Part shown: piece by piece, positions 1-9,135 of the stretch
How positions within the stretch are numbered: position 1 is the first letter of the stretch
Layout of the letters: every line of letters begins with the position of its first letter
Assembly (NCBI GenBank): GCA_902362595.1
Contig: CABIXF010000041.1
Span: forward strand, 1 to 34,580
Length of the DNA stretch: 34,580 bases
Source: Bacteroidaceae bacterium
Lineage (GTDB): Bacteria; Bacteroidota; Bacteroidia; Bacteroidales; Bacteroidaceae
Direction of reading: 5' to 3'
Made by a program: the position numbers and the translations under genes
The notes under the pieces: model-generated
The model's database searches: none
Told to the model about the DNA's origin: nothing
The model's input: the letters and a program-made list of their open reading frames with translations, nothing else

Positions 1-122
1 TAAAGATACAAAATCTTTAGGTAATAACAACGCCTCGGCTTGGGAAAGTCGGGGCGTTGTCATAAAAAAAGAGGGTATGCTTTTTGACACACCCTCTTTT
101 CAATATATAGCATGTTACAGAA
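1..122. other. Intergenic tail downstream of rplQ with an extra hairpin
   Basis: This stretch holds no gene. Besides the terminator described separately, it contains an 8-bp inverted repeat, ACAACGCC at 27-34 and GGCGTTGT at 53-60. The stem extends inward by further pairs around 36-39 and 48-51. A 7-bp inverted repeat, TAAAGAT at 1-7 and ATCTTTA at 13-19, lies at the very edge. Neither is followed by a T-run on either strand, so they are not convincing intrinsic terminators. They may belong to a gene left of the window. Confidence 0.5.
64..100 (-). terminator. Intrinsic terminator of the ribosomal superoperon
   Basis: Read on the minus strand, AAAAGAGGGT (91-100) pairs with ACCCTCTTTT (67-76). 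Three further pairs at 77-79 and 88-90 extend the stem, including one G-U. The stem is followed by a run of seven T (64-70). It starts 23 nt after the rplQ stop codon and is the only strong stem plus T-tract at the end of the minus-strand cluster, so it should end the long transcript. Confidence 0.9.
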
Positions 123-620
123 TTATTCAGCTTTAGGGGCTTCCTCTGTAGTAGCTTCAGTTGCAGGAGCTTCAGCAGCCGGTGCTTCAGTAGTAGTTGC
201 AGCTGATTTCTTAGAACGACGTGTACGAGTAGTTTTCTTAGCAGCTGTCTTAGCCATGTTCTCGTTGTAGTCTACCAATTCGATGAAACACATTTCTGCG
301 TTATCACCTAAACGATGACCAGTCTTGATAATACGAGTGTAACCACCCGGACGATCTGCAACCTTTACAGAGATTTCTTTGAACAGTTCAGTTACAGCAT
401 ACTTGTCTTGCAAGTTACTAAACACAACACGACGAGAGTTTGTTGTATCTTCTTTAGATCTCGTAATCAGCGGCTCAACGAACTTCTTCAAAGCTTTAGC
501 CTTCGCAACAGTCGTAGTGATTCTTTTGTGCTTGATCAAAGAACATGCCATGTTTGACAGCATTGCATTTCTGTGAGAAGCAGTACGACCTAAATGGTTG
601 AATTTTTTATTATGTCTCAT
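123..620 (-). CDS. rplQ: 50S ribosomal protein L17
   Basis: L17 of the large subunit, which binds 23S rRNA near the polypeptide exit tunnel. The 165-aa product begins [17 protein letters not shown], the classic L17 start, and the conserved fold occupies roughly residues 1-117. Residues 118-165 form an added tail: first a basic part with [11 protein letters not shown], then a low-complexity acidic stretch of Ala, Thr, Glu and Pro. Such tails are usual in Bacteroidetes L17 but absent from the E. coli protein of about 127 aa. It is the last gene of the cluster, 3 nt after the rpoA stop codon, so translational coupling to rpoA is likely. Confidence 0.97.
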   Translation of the reverse strand: MRHNKKFNHLGRTASHRNAMLSNMACSLIKHKRITTTVAKAKALKKFVEPLITRSKEDTTNSRRVVFSNLQDKYAVTELFKEISVKVADRPGGYTRIIKTGHRLGDNAEMCFIELVDYNENMAKTAAKKTTRTRRSKKSAATTTEAPAAEAPATEATTEEAPKAE

Positions 621-623
621 TGT

Positions 624-1616
624 TTATTCTTTGTCTAATTTATACTTAGAAATATCTGTTCCAAACGAAAGATTCAGACTCTCGAGCAAATCATCAAGCT
701 CAGTGAGCGATTTCTTACCGAAGTTACGGAACTTCAGCAGGTCGGTCTTATTAAACTGTACCAAGTCACCCAGTGTTTCTACATCGGCAGCTTTCAAACA
801 GTTCAAGGCACGAACTGACAAGTCCATATCAACCAGTTTGGTCTTAAGCAACTGACGCATGTGCAATACTTCTTCATCAAATTCTTCATTACCTTCTGCA
901 TCTGATGTTTCAAGAGTAATCTTTTCATCAGAGAACAACATGAAGTGATGAATCAAAATCTTTGCAGCTTCCTTCAGCGCTTCCTTCGGGTGAATGGAAC
1001 CATCCGTCGTAATTTCCAATACCAACTTTTCATAGTCAGTCTTCTGTTCTACACGATAGTTTTCTACCGCATATTTCACATTACGAATCGGAGTGTAAAT
1101 AGAATCGATAGGAATTACATTCACATCGGTGCAAAATTCACGGTTTTCGTCAGCCGGAACATATCCACGCCCTTTATTGATTGTAATATCTATCTGCATA
1201 GTTGCTTTTGAATCTAAATGGCAAATAACCAATTCAGGATTTAACACTTCAAATCCGGTCAAATACTTACCAATATCACCTGCCTTAAATTCAGTAGAAT
1301 TCTCAACGGTAATGCTTACCTTCTCATTTTCGAATTCCTCAACTACTCGCTTGAATCGAACTTGTTTCAGATTCAAGATAATGTTAGTGACATCCTCTTT
1401 TACTCCCGGAATGGTAGCAAACTCATGTTCAACACCTTCAATACGAATGGTATTGATAGCATAACCTTCCAACGAAGAAAGAAGAATACGGCGTAAAGCA
1501 TTACCTACGGTAATACCGAAACCGGGTTCAAGCGGACGGAATTCGAATTTCCCGAATTTGGAATCCGCTTCCAACATTAATACTTTATCAGGTTTTTGAA
1601 ATGCTAATATCGCCAT
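624..1616 (-). CDS. rpoA: DNA-directed RNA polymerase subunit alpha
   Basis: Alpha subunit of RNA polymerase, 330 aa, the usual length. Residues 1 to about 230 are the dimerisation and assembly domain, with the conserved segment [17 protein letters not shown]. After a flexible linker, residues about 255-330 form the C-terminal helix-hairpin-helix domain ([20 protein letters not shown]), which contacts promoter UP elements and activators. It lies 11 nt after rpsD and 3 nt before rplQ, the normal alpha-operon arrangement that ties polymerase assembly to ribosome synthesis. The start at 1616 matches homologues that begin [12 protein letters not shown]. Confidence 0.98.
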   Translation of the reverse strand: MAILAFQKPDKVLMLEADSKFGKFEFRPLEPGFGITVGNALRRILLSSLEGYAINTIRIEGVEHEFATIPGVKEDVTNIILNLKQVRFKRVVEEFENEKVSITVENSTEFKAGDIGKYLTGFEVLNPELVICHLDSKATMQIDITINKGRGYVPADENREFCTDVNVIPIDSIYTPIRNVKYAVENYRVEQKTDYEKLVLEITTDGSIHPKEALKEAAKILIHHFMLFSDEKITLETSDAEGNEEFDEEVLHMRQLLKTKLVDMDLSVRALNCLKAADVETLGDLVQFNKTDLLKFRNFGKKSLTELDDLLESLNLSFGTDISKYKLDKE

Positions 1617-1627
1617 GAAATTAATTA

Positions 1628-2233
1628 TTATTTAGAGTACAATTCAACGATCAAGTGTTCTTTAATGTTTTCAGGAATGTCTGCTCTTTCCGGAATATGC
1701 AACAATTTACCAGTTTTTGAGTTTTCATCCCATTCCAACCAAGGATATTTGCTGTGATTAAATCCAGCCAAAGAGTTTGAAATAACTTCCAAAGACTTAG
1801 ATTTTTCACGAACACCTACCAACTGACCCGGTTTTACAGAGAAAGAAGGAATATTAACAACCTTACCATCTACTGTAATATGCTTGTGACCTACAAGCTG
1901 ACGAGCAGCAGCACGAGTCGGTGCTATACCCAAACGGAACACTACGTTGTCCAGACGACATTCAAGGCTCTGCAGCAAAATTTCACCGGTAATACCGTTC
2001 ATACCCGCTGCCTTTTCAAACATATTACGGAACTGTTTCTCCAACACACCGTAAGTATATTTTGCTTTCTGTTTTTCAGCCAACATGACACCGTATTCAG
2101 AAGTTTTTCTGCGACGGTTGTTACCATGTTGTCCAGGAGGATAGTTTTTCTTTGACAAAACTTTATCTGCTCCAAAGATTGCTTCACCGAATTTACGTGC
2201 AATTCTAGTTTTTGGTCCAGTATATCTAGCCAT
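1628..2233 (-). CDS. rpsD: 30S ribosomal protein S4
   Basis: S4 is a primary 16S rRNA binder that nucleates assembly of the small-subunit body and takes part in decoding fidelity. The product has 201 aa. An S4 RNA-binding domain is visible at about residues 92-155 ([20 protein letters not shown] and following). The N-terminal region lacks the four cysteines of zinc-binding S4, so this is a zinc-free form. In E. coli S4 represses the alpha operon. Here rpsD is preceded by an unusual 117-nt gap instead of the tight spacing seen elsewhere in the cluster, and that gap could hold a control site. Confidence 0.97.
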   Translation of the reverse strand: MARYTGPKTRIARKFGEAIFGADKVLSKKNYPPGQHGNNRRRKTSEYGVMLAEKQKAKYTYGVLEKQFRNMFEKAAGMNGITGEILLQSLECRLDNVVFRLGIAPTRAAARQLVGHKHITVDGKVVNIPSFSVKPGQLVGVREKSKSLEVISNSLAGFNHSKYPWLEWDENSKTGKLLHIPERADIPENIKEHLIVELYSK

Positions 2234-2350
2234 TTTCTTTCTTAATTTAATTGTTATTCATGAACTCAATTTGTTGCAGCCGCGATTACAGAAAGGAATT
2301 GCAATCCATTATTTAACAAAATCAAGTTACATCTAAATTGGTTATCTTTA
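2234..2350 (-). promoter_or_regulatory. Long rpsK-rpsD intercistronic leader
   Basis: This 117-nt non-coding gap lies inside an otherwise tightly packed operon. Nested inverted repeats are present: CAATTT (2267-2272) with AAATTG (2335-2340), and inside them TTGCA (2274-2278) with TGCAA (2300-2304). No TAnnTTTG promoter box or T-tract was found. A leader for S4 autoregulation is possible by analogy with S4 control of the alpha operon in enterics, but the fold is weak and unproven. Confidence 0.3.
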
Positions 2351-2740
2351 TTATACTCTTCTTCTTTTCGGAGGACGACAACCGTTATGAGGCAATGGAG
2401 TTACATCGATAATTTCAGTAACTTCAATTCCAGCTCCGTGCACTGTTCTGATTGCAGACTCACGTCCGTTTCCAGGACCTTTCACATAAGCTTTTACCTT
2501 TCTCAGGCCAAGATCGTATGCCACCTTTGCGCAATCTTGGGCAGCCATCTGAGCTGCATAAGGAGTGTTCTTTTTAGAACCTCTAAATCCCATCTTACCT
2601 GCAGAAGACCATGCGATGATTTGGCCTTCGCTGTTTGCCAAAGAAACGATAATGTTATTGAATGAAGAATGAACATGCAACTGTCCATTAGCATCCACCT
2701 TGACATTTCTTTTTTTAGCTGCGACTGTTTTTTTTGCCAT
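2351..2740 (-). CDS. rpsK: 30S ribosomal protein S11
   Basis: S11 sits on the platform of the small subunit near the E site and the mRNA exit. The 129-aa product carries the family signature [20 protein letters not shown] and the conserved C-terminus [18 protein letters not shown]. An N-terminal basic stretch ([14 protein letters not shown]) replaces the shorter start of other phyla. It follows rpsM by 8 nt. The start at 2740 was chosen over an overlapping reading frame because the whole frame aligns to S11. Confidence 0.97.
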   Translation of the reverse strand: MAKKTVAAKKRNVKVDANGQLHVHSSFNNIIVSLANSEGQIIAWSSAGKMGFRGSKKNTPYAAQMAAQDCAKVAYDLGLRKVKAYVKGPGNGRESAIRTVHGAGIEVTEIIDVTPLPHNGCRPPKRRRV

Positions 2741-2748
2741 ATTAACAA

Positions 2749-3129
2749 TTATTTAGTAGCTTTTTTCTTATTTGCAACTGTTTTCTTTCTTCCCTTACGT
2801 GTACGAGCATTGTTCTTTGTGCTCTGACCTCTTACGGGCAGACCCAAGCGGTGACGAACACCACGGTAGCAACCAATATCCATTAATCGCTTAATGTTCA
2901 ACTGGATTTCAGAACGAAGATCACCTTCAACCTTGTATTCAGCACCAATGATTTCACGAATCTTAGCAGCCTGATCATCAGTCCAATCCTTTACTTTCAG
3001 GTCACGATCTACGCCTGCTTTATCCAAAATTTTTGCTGAACTACTGCGTCCGATACCATATACGTATGTCAACGCAATCTCACCTCTTTTATTCTGAGGC
3101 AAATCTACACCAACTATTCTTATAGCCAT
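2749..3129 (-). CDS. rpsM: 30S ribosomal protein S13
   Basis: S13 lies in the head of the small subunit, forms bridges to the large subunit (L5 and 23S helix 38) and contacts the P-site tRNA through its tail. The 126-aa product shows the start [20 protein letters not shown], the helix-two-turn-helix region, the signature [20 protein letters not shown] and a lysine-rich tail ending KKKATK. It is first in the alpha segment, 33 nt after rpmJ. Confidence 0.97.
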   Translation of the reverse strand: MAIRIVGVDLPQNKRGEIALTYVYGIGRSSSAKILDKAGVDRDLKVKDWTDDQAAKIREIIGAEYKVEGDLRSEIQLNIKRLMDIGCYRGVRHRLGLPVRGQSTKNNARTRKGRKKTVANKKKATK

Positions 3130-3162
3130 ATACTAAATTATTTTTTTTGCAAAAATAATAAA

Positions 3163-3279
3163 TTATCCTTGACGTTGTTTATACTTAGGATTTTTCTTGT
3201 TAATAACATACAAACGGCCATTACGTCTAACGATTTTGCATTCCGGCGTACGTTTCTTTAATGATGCTCTTACTTTCAT
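3163..3279 (-). CDS. rpmJ: 50S ribosomal protein L36 (zinc-free form)
   Basis: The frame reads [14 protein letters not shown], then [20 protein letters not shown], then QRQG: 38 aa from ATG at 3277-3279 to TAA at 3163-3165. L36 is a small late-assembly protein of the large subunit. The canonical zinc form has a C-C-C-H ligand set. Here only one of the cysteines (residue 14) remains, so this is the C-minus type that needs no zinc. It lies 15 nt after infA and 33 nt before rpsM, the standard infA-rpmJ-rpsM order. Confidence 0.95.
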   Translation of the reverse strand: MKVRASLKKRTPECKIVRRNGRLYVINKKNPKYKQRQG

Positions 3280-3294
3280 ATCTTATATTTTCTT

Positions 3295-3513
3295 TTATTT
3301 GTATCTAAAAACGATTCTTCCTTTAGATAAGTCATAAGGAGACATCTCGACTCTTACCTTATCTCCGGGTAATATTTTAATGTAATGCATTCTCATTTTG
3401 CCAGAAATATGAGCTGTAATCTCATGTCCGTTTTCTAGCTCTACACGAAACATTGCATTCGACAATGCTTCAACGATAACTCCATCTTGTTCTATTGCGG
3501 ATTGCTTTGCCAT
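3295..3513 (-). CDS. infA: Translation initiation factor IF-1
   Basis: IF-1 binds the A site of the 30S subunit during initiation and assists IF-2 and IF-3. The product has 72 aa, the exact family length, and forms a single S1-like OB fold. The family motifs [33 protein letters not shown] and the C-terminal [10 protein letters not shown] are all present. It starts 1 nt after the map stop codon, so the two are probably coupled. Confidence 0.97.
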   Translation of the reverse strand: MAKQSAIEQDGVIVEALSNAMFRVELENGHEITAHISGKMRMHYIKILPGDKVRVEMSPYDLSKGRIVFRYK

Positions 3514-3514
3514 A

Positions 3515-4312
3515 TTAAATTGCTTTATCTCCTAAAACTTGTTCTATAAATTCAAATGATGATAATATATCAGCCTTTCCCAGTCCGACTGCGACTGTAT
3601 GTTCAAAATGAGCAGCACATTTCCAATCTCTTGTACGGATTGTCCATCTGTCTTCCTCCATAACAACTTGTCGGTTTCCCATCGTAATCATCGGTTCTAT
3701 CGCAATACACATACCCTTTTTCAACAAAGTGCCCGTACCACGACGACCATAGTTTGGAACAGGAGGATCTTCATGCATTTCTTTTCCAATACCATGACCT
3801 ACAAACTCACGAACGACACCGTAAGATTGAGCCTCGCAATGTTGCTGAATCGCATAACCTATATCTCCCAGTCTTTTCCCATGAACAGCATTTTCAATAC
3901 CTTTATAAAGAGATTCCTTCGTAACCTTCAATAATTTCACAATCTCCGGATCTACCTCACCTACACAAAATGTATAAGCAGAATCTCCACAAAAACCGTT
4001 CATAAAAGTTCCACAGTCAACCGAAACAATATCACCCTCTTTCAAAGGGATATCATTGGGAATTCCATGCACCACCTGTTCATTCACTGACGTACACAAT
4101 GTACCAGGAAAAGGAGAACCATATGGATTGGGGAAACCTTTAAAAGTTGGAATCGCCCCATGATCACGGATAAATTCTTCCGCTACCTTATCCAATTGTT
4201 TCGTAGTAACTCCCGGCTTTATCATTTTAGCTACTTCAGCCAGAGTCCTCCCTACCAAGAGATTACTCTGACGAAGCAACTCTATCTCATCATCTGTCTT
4301 TAGAAATATCAT
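3515..4312 (-). CDS. map: Methionine aminopeptidase, type I
   Basis: Removes the initiator methionine from nascent proteins when the second residue is small. The 265-aa product has the pita-bread fold ligands in order: Asp in [11 protein letters not shown], Asp in FCGDSAYTF, His in [14 protein letters not shown], Glu in CIAIEPM and Glu in EHTVAV. It lacks the N-terminal zinc-finger extension of eukaryotic type Ia enzymes. It follows secY by 16 nt. The adk gene that often separates secY from map in other bacteria is absent here. The start at 4312 gives [13 protein letters not shown], which matches homologues. Confidence 0.96.
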   Translation of the reverse strand: MIFLKTDDEIELLRQSNLLVGRTLAEVAKMIKPGVTTKQLDKVAEEFIRDHGAIPTFKGFPNPYGSPFPGTLCTSVNEQVVHGIPNDIPLKEGDIVSVDCGTFMNGFCGDSAYTFCVGEVDPEIVKLLKVTKESLYKGIENAVHGKRLGDIGYAIQQHCEAQSYGVVREFVGHGIGKEMHEDPPVPNYGRRGTGTLLKKGMCIAIEPMITMGNRQVVMEEDRWTIRTRDWKCAAHFEHTVAVGLGKADILSSFEFIEQVLGDKAI

Positions 4313-4328
4313 TCGAGACGAGTATTTT

Positions 4329-5675
4329 TTAATAAGCAGCTACATTACCAGAACGTCCCTTAATTCTTCCTGAACTCAACAATCCATCATAGTGACGCAT
4401 CAACAAATGGCTTTCAACTTGCTGTAGAGTATCCAAAACTACCCCCACAAGAATCAGCAAAGATGTTCCACCAAAGAACTGTGCAAATTCAGCTTGAACT
4501 CCAAAAAGACCGGCAAATGCAGGCAGAATAGCAATAATAGCCAAGAATACAGAACCAGGCAGAGTAATACGTGACATAATCACATCCAAATATTCTGCTG
4601 TATTCTTACCCGGCTTTATTCCCGGAATAAAACCGTTATTTCTCTTCATATCTTCCGCCATCTGCGTGGTATTAATAGTAATTGCAGTATAGAAGTAAGT
4701 GAAAAGAATAATCAATACTGCAAAAATAAGGTTATACCAAAAACCTGTATGGTCAATCAGGGCGCGCGCAATACCACTCGCATTGTCAATATTTGAATAT
4801 CCCACGATAGTAATCGGAATAAACATAATTGCCTGAGCAAAGATAATCGGCATCACATTTGCAGCATTTACCTTCAAAGGTATATACTGTCTAGCACCTC
4901 CATATTGTTTGTTTCCCACAATACGTTTTGCATATTGTACAGGAACTTTACGTACACCTTGAACCAACAAGATGGCAGCAGCTATCACTGCCAGCAAACA
5001 TACCAGTTCTATCAAGAACATGATAATACCACCTGCGCCCGGAGAAGCCAGTCGAGAAACAAACTCACCAGAGAAAGACTGAGGAAGACGAGCAATAATA
5101 CCCACCATAATAATCAAAGAGATACCATTACCAATTCCTTTATCAGTGATTCTTTCACCAAGCCACAAGATAAACATACTACCTGCTGCCAGAATGATAG
5201 TTGAAGTAATAATAAAGAAAGTCCAATCTAATGAAGCATTAAGGGCGGGCCCTGCCTGCATTTTCAAGTTGATCAGATAAGAAGGAGCTTGGAAAATCAA
5301 AATAATGATTGTCAGAATACGAGTATACTGATTAATCTTTCGACGCCCGCTTTCACCCTCACGCTGCAATTTCTGGAAATAAGGCACCGCAATAGCCAAC
5401 AACTGAATCACGATGGACGCAGAAATATATGGCATTATTCCAAGCGCAAAAATAGATGCATTTGAAAAGGCACCACCAGAAAACATATTCAACAAGGCAA
5501 GAAGACCTTCACTCGTCTGTTCATGCAATTTAGACAACATGTCAGGATTAATACCCGGCAATACGATATAAGAACCGAATCGATAAATTGCAACAAACAA
5601 TATAGTAATGAGGATCCGTTTTCTCAGATCCTCAATATTCCATATATTCTTTAATGTTTCAATAGATTTTATCAT
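4329..5675 (-). CDS. secY: Preprotein translocase channel subunit SecY
   Basis: Central pore of the Sec translocon in the inner membrane, working with SecE, SecG and SecA or the ribosome. The 448-aa product has about ten hydrophobic transmembrane segments. The first follows a short cytoplasmic N-terminus (LRKRILITILFVAIYRFGSY), and a plug-like SGGAFSNASIFALGIMPYIS follows it. The cytoplasmic loop with NGFIPGIKPGKNTAEYLD and the conserved C-terminal TSLLILVGVVLDTLQQVESH are clear. It lies 4 nt after rplO and 16 nt before map, the usual spc position. Confidence 0.97.
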   Translation of the reverse strand: MIKSIETLKNIWNIEDLRKRILITILFVAIYRFGSYIVLPGINPDMLSKLHEQTSEGLLALLNMFSGGAFSNASIFALGIMPYISASIVIQLLAIAVPYFQKLQREGESGRRKINQYTRILTIIILIFQAPSYLINLKMQAGPALNASLDWTFFIITSTIILAAGSMFILWLGERITDKGIGNGISLIIMVGIIARLPQSFSGEFVSRLASPGAGGIIMFLIELVCLLAVIAAAILLVQGVRKVPVQYAKRIVGNKQYGGARQYIPLKVNAANVMPIIFAQAIMFIPITIVGYSNIDNASGIARALIDHTGFWYNLIFAVLIILFTYFYTAITINTTQMAEDMKRNNGFIPGIKPGKNTAEYLDVIMSRITLPGSVFLAIIAILPAFAGLFGVQAEFAQFFGGTSLLILVGVVLDTLQQVESHLLMRHYDGLLSSGRIKGRSGNVAAY

Positions 5676-5679
5676 TGAA

Positions 5680-6126
5680 TCAGAGTTTTACTGCATTACC
5701 ACCAACGGCTTCGATTGCAGCTACCGCGCTCTTAGAAAAAGCATTAGCTTCTACATCAAGCTTAGTAGTTAAACTACCGTTACCAAGAACTTTCACTAAT
5801 TGATTAGAAGAAACGAAACCTGCTTCAATCAAATCATCAATGCCGACCTTAGACAGATTCTTAGCTTCAGCCAATTTCTGAATAGTATCAAGATTAATTG
5901 CTTTGTATTCTACACGGTTGATATTCTTAAAACCAAATTTCGGAACACGACGTTGAAGCGGCATCTGACCTCCTTCAAAACCAATCTTCTTTGAATAGCC
6001 AGATCTTGACTTTGCTCCTTTATGTCCTCTTGTAGAAGTACCGCCTAAACCTGAACCAGCACCACGACCAACTCTTTTTCTAGTTTTGACAGAACCTTCT
6101 GCAGGACGCAAATTATTTAACTTCAT
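5680..6126 (-). CDS. rplO: 50S ribosomal protein L15
   Basis: L15 is a late-assembling large-subunit protein that threads a long glycine- and arginine-rich N-terminal extension into 23S rRNA. The 148-aa product shows this extension at residues 1-60 (KTRKRVGRGAGSGLGGTSTR, then RGHKGAKSRSGYSKK). A globular C-terminal domain ends in AVAAIEAVGGNAVKL. It is 30 nt from rpmD and 4 nt from secY, so translational coupling to secY is likely. Confidence 0.97.
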   Translation of the reverse strand: MKLNNLRPAEGSVKTRKRVGRGAGSGLGGTSTRGHKGAKSRSGYSKKIGFEGGQMPLQRRVPKFGFKNINRVEYKAINLDTIQKLAEAKNLSKVGIDDLIEAGFVSSNQLVKVLGNGSLTTKLDVEANAFSKSAVAAIEAVGGNAVKL

Positions 6127-6156
6127 ATTGTAAGATCCTTTATTGTTAACAATATA

Positions 6157-6333
6157 TTACTTAACGATTGCAACCAGGTGTTTCACCTTTTCAATCATAC
6201 CCAGAATTGAAGGAGTCTCTTCGTGTTCAACCACACGATTCAATTTATGGAGACCAAGTGCATCCAAAGTTCTCTTCTGATCAGCCGGAGCACCAATTCT
6301 ACTCTTTACTTGTTTAATTTTTATAGTTGCCAT
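6157..6333 (-). CDS. rpmD: 50S ribosomal protein L30
   Basis: The frame gives 58 aa: MATIKIKQVKSRIGAPADQK followed by a segment ending KVKHLVAIVK. ATG is at 6331-6333 and the stop at 6157-6159. L30 is a small ferredoxin-like protein on the solvent side of the large subunit. The segment LDALGLHKLNRVVEHEETPS is the family signature. It occupies its expected place between rpsE (12 nt upstream) and rplO (30 nt downstream). Confidence 0.95.
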   Translation of the reverse strand: MATIKIKQVKSRIGAPADQKRTLDALGLHKLNRVVEHEETPSILGMIEKVKHLVAIVK

Positions 6334-6345
6334 AAATTATCCTCC

Positions 6346-6861
6346 TTATCCTCTAAATACTTTATCCAAACTTACACCTCTGTTCTGAGCTACCATGCGA
6401 GCATCTCTCATTTCACCCAAAGCCAAGATAGTAGCTTTTACCAGATTGTGAGGATTTGATGAACCCTTAGACTTAGCCAAGACATCAGTAACACCTACAC
6501 TTTCCAATACGGCACGCATTGCACCACCAGCTACTACACCTGTACCAGTTGAAGCAGGCTTAATGAATACTTCAGCACCGCCAAACTTAGCAGACTGTTC
6601 GTGAGGAACAGTACCTTTCAATACCGGGACACGAGTCAGGTTTTTCTTTGCAGCTTCTACGCCCTTCGCGATTGCAGCTGTTACTTCACCTGCTTTACCA
6701 AGGCCCCAACCAATAATACCGTCTTCATTACCAACTACCACAATGGCAGAGAAACTGAAAGTTCTACCACCTTTTGTAACCTTAGTAACACGGTTGATTG
6801 CAACCAGTCTATCTTTTAATTCTATATCGTTAGTAATCTTAACTCTATTATTAACTGCCAT
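6346..6861 (-). CDS. rpsE: 30S ribosomal protein S5
   Basis: S5 lies at the mRNA entry region, takes part in decoding accuracy and is a site of spectinomycin resistance in other bacteria. The 171-aa product has the double-stranded-RNA-binding-like N-domain with [20 protein letters not shown] and GDEDG-like [18 protein letters not shown]. The C-terminal S5 fold has [19 protein letters not shown] and [20 protein letters not shown]. The spectinomycin loop (VTKVTKGGR) carries no obvious deletion. It begins 6 nt after the rplR stop codon. Confidence 0.97.
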   Translation of the reverse strand: MAVNNRVKITNDIELKDRLVAINRVTKVTKGGRTFSFSAIVVVGNEDGIIGWGLGKAGEVTAAIAKGVEAAKKNLTRVPVLKGTVPHEQSAKFGGAEVFIKPASTGTGVVAGGAMRAVLESVGVTDVLAKSKGSSNPHNLVKATILALGEMRDARMVAQNRGVSLDKVFRG

Positions 6862-6867
6862 AATTCA

Positions 6868-7209
6868 TTAAAATTTAAGTCCACCGTTACGAGCAGCATC
6901 AGCTACTTCTTTTACTCTCCCATGATACAAGTAACCATTACGGTCGAATACGACAGTCGTAATACCAGCTTCCTGAGCTTTCTTTGCAATCAGCTCACCA
7001 ACTTTTGCAGCCTGTTCTTTCTTCGGCATAGCTTCCATGCCCAAAGAAGAAGCAGCTACCAATGTCTTACCACTTAAATCGTCGATAACCTGAACATAAA
7101 TCTGCTTGTTACTTCTAAACACACTCATACGCGGACGTTCAGCAGTACCTGAAATCTTGTTGCGTACTCTATATTTAATCTTAATGCGTCTTTCTATTTT
7201 TGTTGTCAT
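6868..7209 (-). CDS. rplR: 50S ribosomal protein L18
   Basis: L18 binds 5S rRNA together with L5 and anchors it in the central protuberance. The 113-aa product shows the RNA-contacting segment [20 protein letters not shown], the [12 protein letters not shown] strand and the C-terminal signature [20 protein letters not shown]. The length fits the family (about 114-120 aa). It lies 21 nt after rplF. Confidence 0.97.
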   Translation of the reverse strand: MTTKIERRIKIKYRVRNKISGTAERPRMSVFRSNKQIYVQVIDDLSGKTLVAASSLGMEAMPKKEQAAKVGELIAKKAQEAGITTVVFDRNGYLYHGRVKEVADAARNGGLKF

Positions 7210-7230
7210 AATTGTACGATTTTATGTGAA

Positions 7231-7800
7231 TTATTTAGCGCCAGCTGACTTACCAGACTTTCTACGAATTTCTTCACCAACAAACTTAATACCTTTTCCT
7301 TTATAAGGTTCAGGCTTACGGAAAGAACGTATTTTTGAACAAACCTGACCAAGCAGCTGTTTGTCACAAGATTCCAATATGATAAGAGGGTTCTTATTTC
7401 TTTCAGATTTAGTTTCTACCTTGATTTCAGGAGGCAACTGCATAAAAATATTATGCGTATAACCTAAAGCGAAATCAATGATATTACCGTTATTAGAAGC
7501 ACGGTAACCTACACCGACCAGCTCTAATTCTTTCTTATAACCTTCAGAAACACCTACAACCATGTTGTGGATCAATGCACGATACAAACCATGGAATGCA
7601 TGACGCTGTTTCAGGTTATCAAGCATCGCATCTTCATTTTCTTTCAACACCACGTGTCCGTCTGCAATTTCTACGCTGATAGCAGGATTTACAAACTGAC
7701 TCAACTCACCTTTAGGTCCTTTTACATTTACTACATTATCCTTCAGAGTAACTGTTACTCCAGCAGGGATACTAATGGGTAATTTACCAATTCTTGACAT
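7231..7800 (-). CDS. rplF: 50S ribosomal protein L6
   Basis: L6 lies near the sarcin-ricin loop and the base of the L7/L12 stalk, where elongation factors dock. The 189-aa product contains two repeated alpha-beta domains: residues about 1-82 start MSRIGKLPISIPAGVTVTL, and the second domain contains LVGVGYRASNNGNIIDFALG. The C-terminal signature KPEPYKGKGIKFVGEEIRRK is intact. It lies 17 nt after rpsH and 21 nt before rplR. Confidence 0.97.
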   Translation of the reverse strand: MSRIGKLPISIPAGVTVTLKDNVVNVKGPKGELSQFVNPAISVEIADGHVVLKENEDAMLDNLKQRHAFHGLYRALIHNMVVGVSEGYKKELELVGVGYRASNNGNIIDFALGYTHNIFMQLPPEIKVETKSERNKNPLIILESCDKQLLGQVCSKIRSFRKPEPYKGKGIKFVGEEIRRKSGKSAGAK

Positions 7801-7817
7801 TGCTTATCCTCCTAACA

Positions 7818-8213
7818 TTAATATACATAGCAAAGAACTTCACCGCCAATCTTCAGCTCAGCAGCTTCCTTGTCTGTCATAACACCTTTGGAAGTAGATA
7901 TAATAGCAATACCTAATCCATTAATAACTCTCGGCATGTCTTTGTAACCGGTATACTTACGCATACCCGGAGTAGATACTCTTTCAAGCTTCTTGATTGC
8001 GTTAACCTTGTTAACTGCATCATACTTCAAAGCCACCTTGATAGTACCCTGAGGACCATCTTCAACAAACTTGTAGTTCAGGATGTACCCTTTGTCGAAA
8101 AGGATCTTTGTAATCTCCTTTTTCAAGTTTGAAGCAGGCACTTCCACCACTCTGTGCTTAGCACTAATTGCATTTCTCAATCTAGTGAGATAATCTGCGA
8201 TAGGATCTGTCAT
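7818..8213 (-). CDS. rpsH: 30S ribosomal protein S8
   Basis: S8 is a primary binder of the 16S central domain and, in E. coli, the translational repressor of the spc genes. The 131-aa product begins MTDPIADYLTRLRNAISAKH and has the C-terminal RNA-binding signature RVINGLGIAIISTSKGVMTD followed by GGEVLCYVY. A 58-nt gap with a hairpin separates it from rpsN, which is wider than its other neighbours and could matter for S8 feedback or transcript processing. Confidence 0.97.
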   Translation of the reverse strand: MTDPIADYLTRLRNAISAKHRVVEVPASNLKKEITKILFDKGYILNYKFVEDGPQGTIKVALKYDAVNKVNAIKKLERVSTPGMRKYTGYKDMPRVINGLGIAIISTSKGVMTDKEAAELKIGGEVLCYVY

Positions 8214-8271
8214 AAAAACTAATTGTTAAATTAATCAGGACTACCCTGACAATATTTAATAAAAAAATTAT
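8214..8271 (-). other. Hairpin in the rpsN-rpsH gap
   Basis: The gap contains a compact hairpin, TCAGG (8235-8239) and CCTGA (8245-8249) with a 5-nt loop, flanked by AT-rich arms that add weak pairing. The nearest T-run on the minus strand lies upstream of the stem, so it is not a normal intrinsic terminator. It may be a processing, stability or S8-binding site; nothing more can be said. Confidence 0.3.
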
Positions 8272-8571
8272 TTACCAGCTTGCTTTCTTAACGCCAGGAA
8301 TCAAACCGTTTGAAGCCATTTCACGGAACTGAATACGTGAAATACCGAACTGACGGATATATCCTTTTGGACGTCCAGTCAACTTACAACGGTTGTGTAA
8401 ACGAATAGGATTAGCGTTCTTAGGCAGAGCCTGCAACTTCTGAGCAGCCTCAAAAGCTTCAGCAGGATCACCAGAGTTTACAATCTTCTTCAACGCAGCA
8501 CGCTTCTCAGCATATTTAGCAACAAGTTTAGCTCTTCTTACTTCACGAGCCTTCATTGATTCTTTTGCCAT
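8272..8571 (-). CDS. rpsN: 30S ribosomal protein S14 (zinc-free form)
   Basis: S14 is in the head of the small subunit near S3 and S10. At 99 aa it is the long form, without the CxxC...CxxC zinc ribbon of the short 61-aa form. The C-terminal signature [20 protein letters not shown] is present, with only one cysteine. The start [20 protein letters not shown] fits Bacteroidetes homologues. It lies 6 nt after rplE. Confidence 0.97.
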   Translation of the reverse strand: MAKESMKAREVRRAKLVAKYAEKRAALKKIVNSGDPAEAFEAAQKLQALPKNANPIRLHNRCKLTGRPKGYIRQFGISRIQFREMASNGLIPGVKKASW

Positions 8572-8577
8572 AACTTA

Positions 8578-9135
8578 TCAATCTTTTTTAGCGTTTTTAA
8601 ACGGTAATCCGAATTCCTTCAACAAAGCATAACCTTCTTCGTCAGTCTGGGCAGAAGTTACGAAAGTAATGTTCATACCCAAAATCTTAGTGATGCTATC
8701 AATGTTGATTTCAGGGAAAATAATCTGTTCCTGAATACCCAGTGTATAGTTTCCTCTTCCATCGAACTTGCTTTCGATACCCTTAAAGTCACGGATACGC
8801 GGCAAAGCCACACGAACCAACTTTTCAAGGAACTCATACATTCTTTCACGACGCAATGTTACCATCACACCGATTGGCATTTTCTTACGCAATTTAAAGT
8901 TTGCGATATCTTTACGAGAAACAGTTGCTACAGCTTTCTGTCCTGTAATAGCAGTCAATTCATTGATTGCTACATCAATGATTTTCTTGTCAGCAACCGC
9001 CATACCCAAACCTTGATTGATAACAATCTTCTTAAGTACAGGGATTTGCATAGATGAAGAATACTGGAATTGATTCTTCAAAGCAGGAGCAATGCGCTCT
9101 GCATATTCTTTCTTAAGGCTAGCAGTATTACTCAT
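8578..9135 (-). CDS. rplE: 50S ribosomal protein L5
   Basis: L5 binds 5S rRNA and forms an intersubunit bridge with S13. The 185-aa product carries the signatures [39 protein letters not shown] and [19 protein letters not shown]. The C-terminal part has [15 protein letters not shown] and [20 protein letters not shown]. Its start codon overlaps the rplX stop codon by one base (TAATG), a strong sign of coupled translation. Confidence 0.97.
   Translation of the reverse strand: MSNTASLKKEYAERIAPALKNQFQYSSSMQIPVLKKIVINQGLGMAVADKKIIDVAINELTAITGQKAVATVSRKDIANFKLRKKMPIGVMVTLRRERMYEFLEKLVRVALPRIRDFKGIESKFDGRGNYTLGIQEQIIFPEINIDSITKILGMNITFVTSAQTDEEGYALLKEFGLPFKNAKKD

Noticed and set aside
27..60. Hairpin at the left edge as a second terminator
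   Set aside because: The stem is good, but no T-run follows it on either strand.
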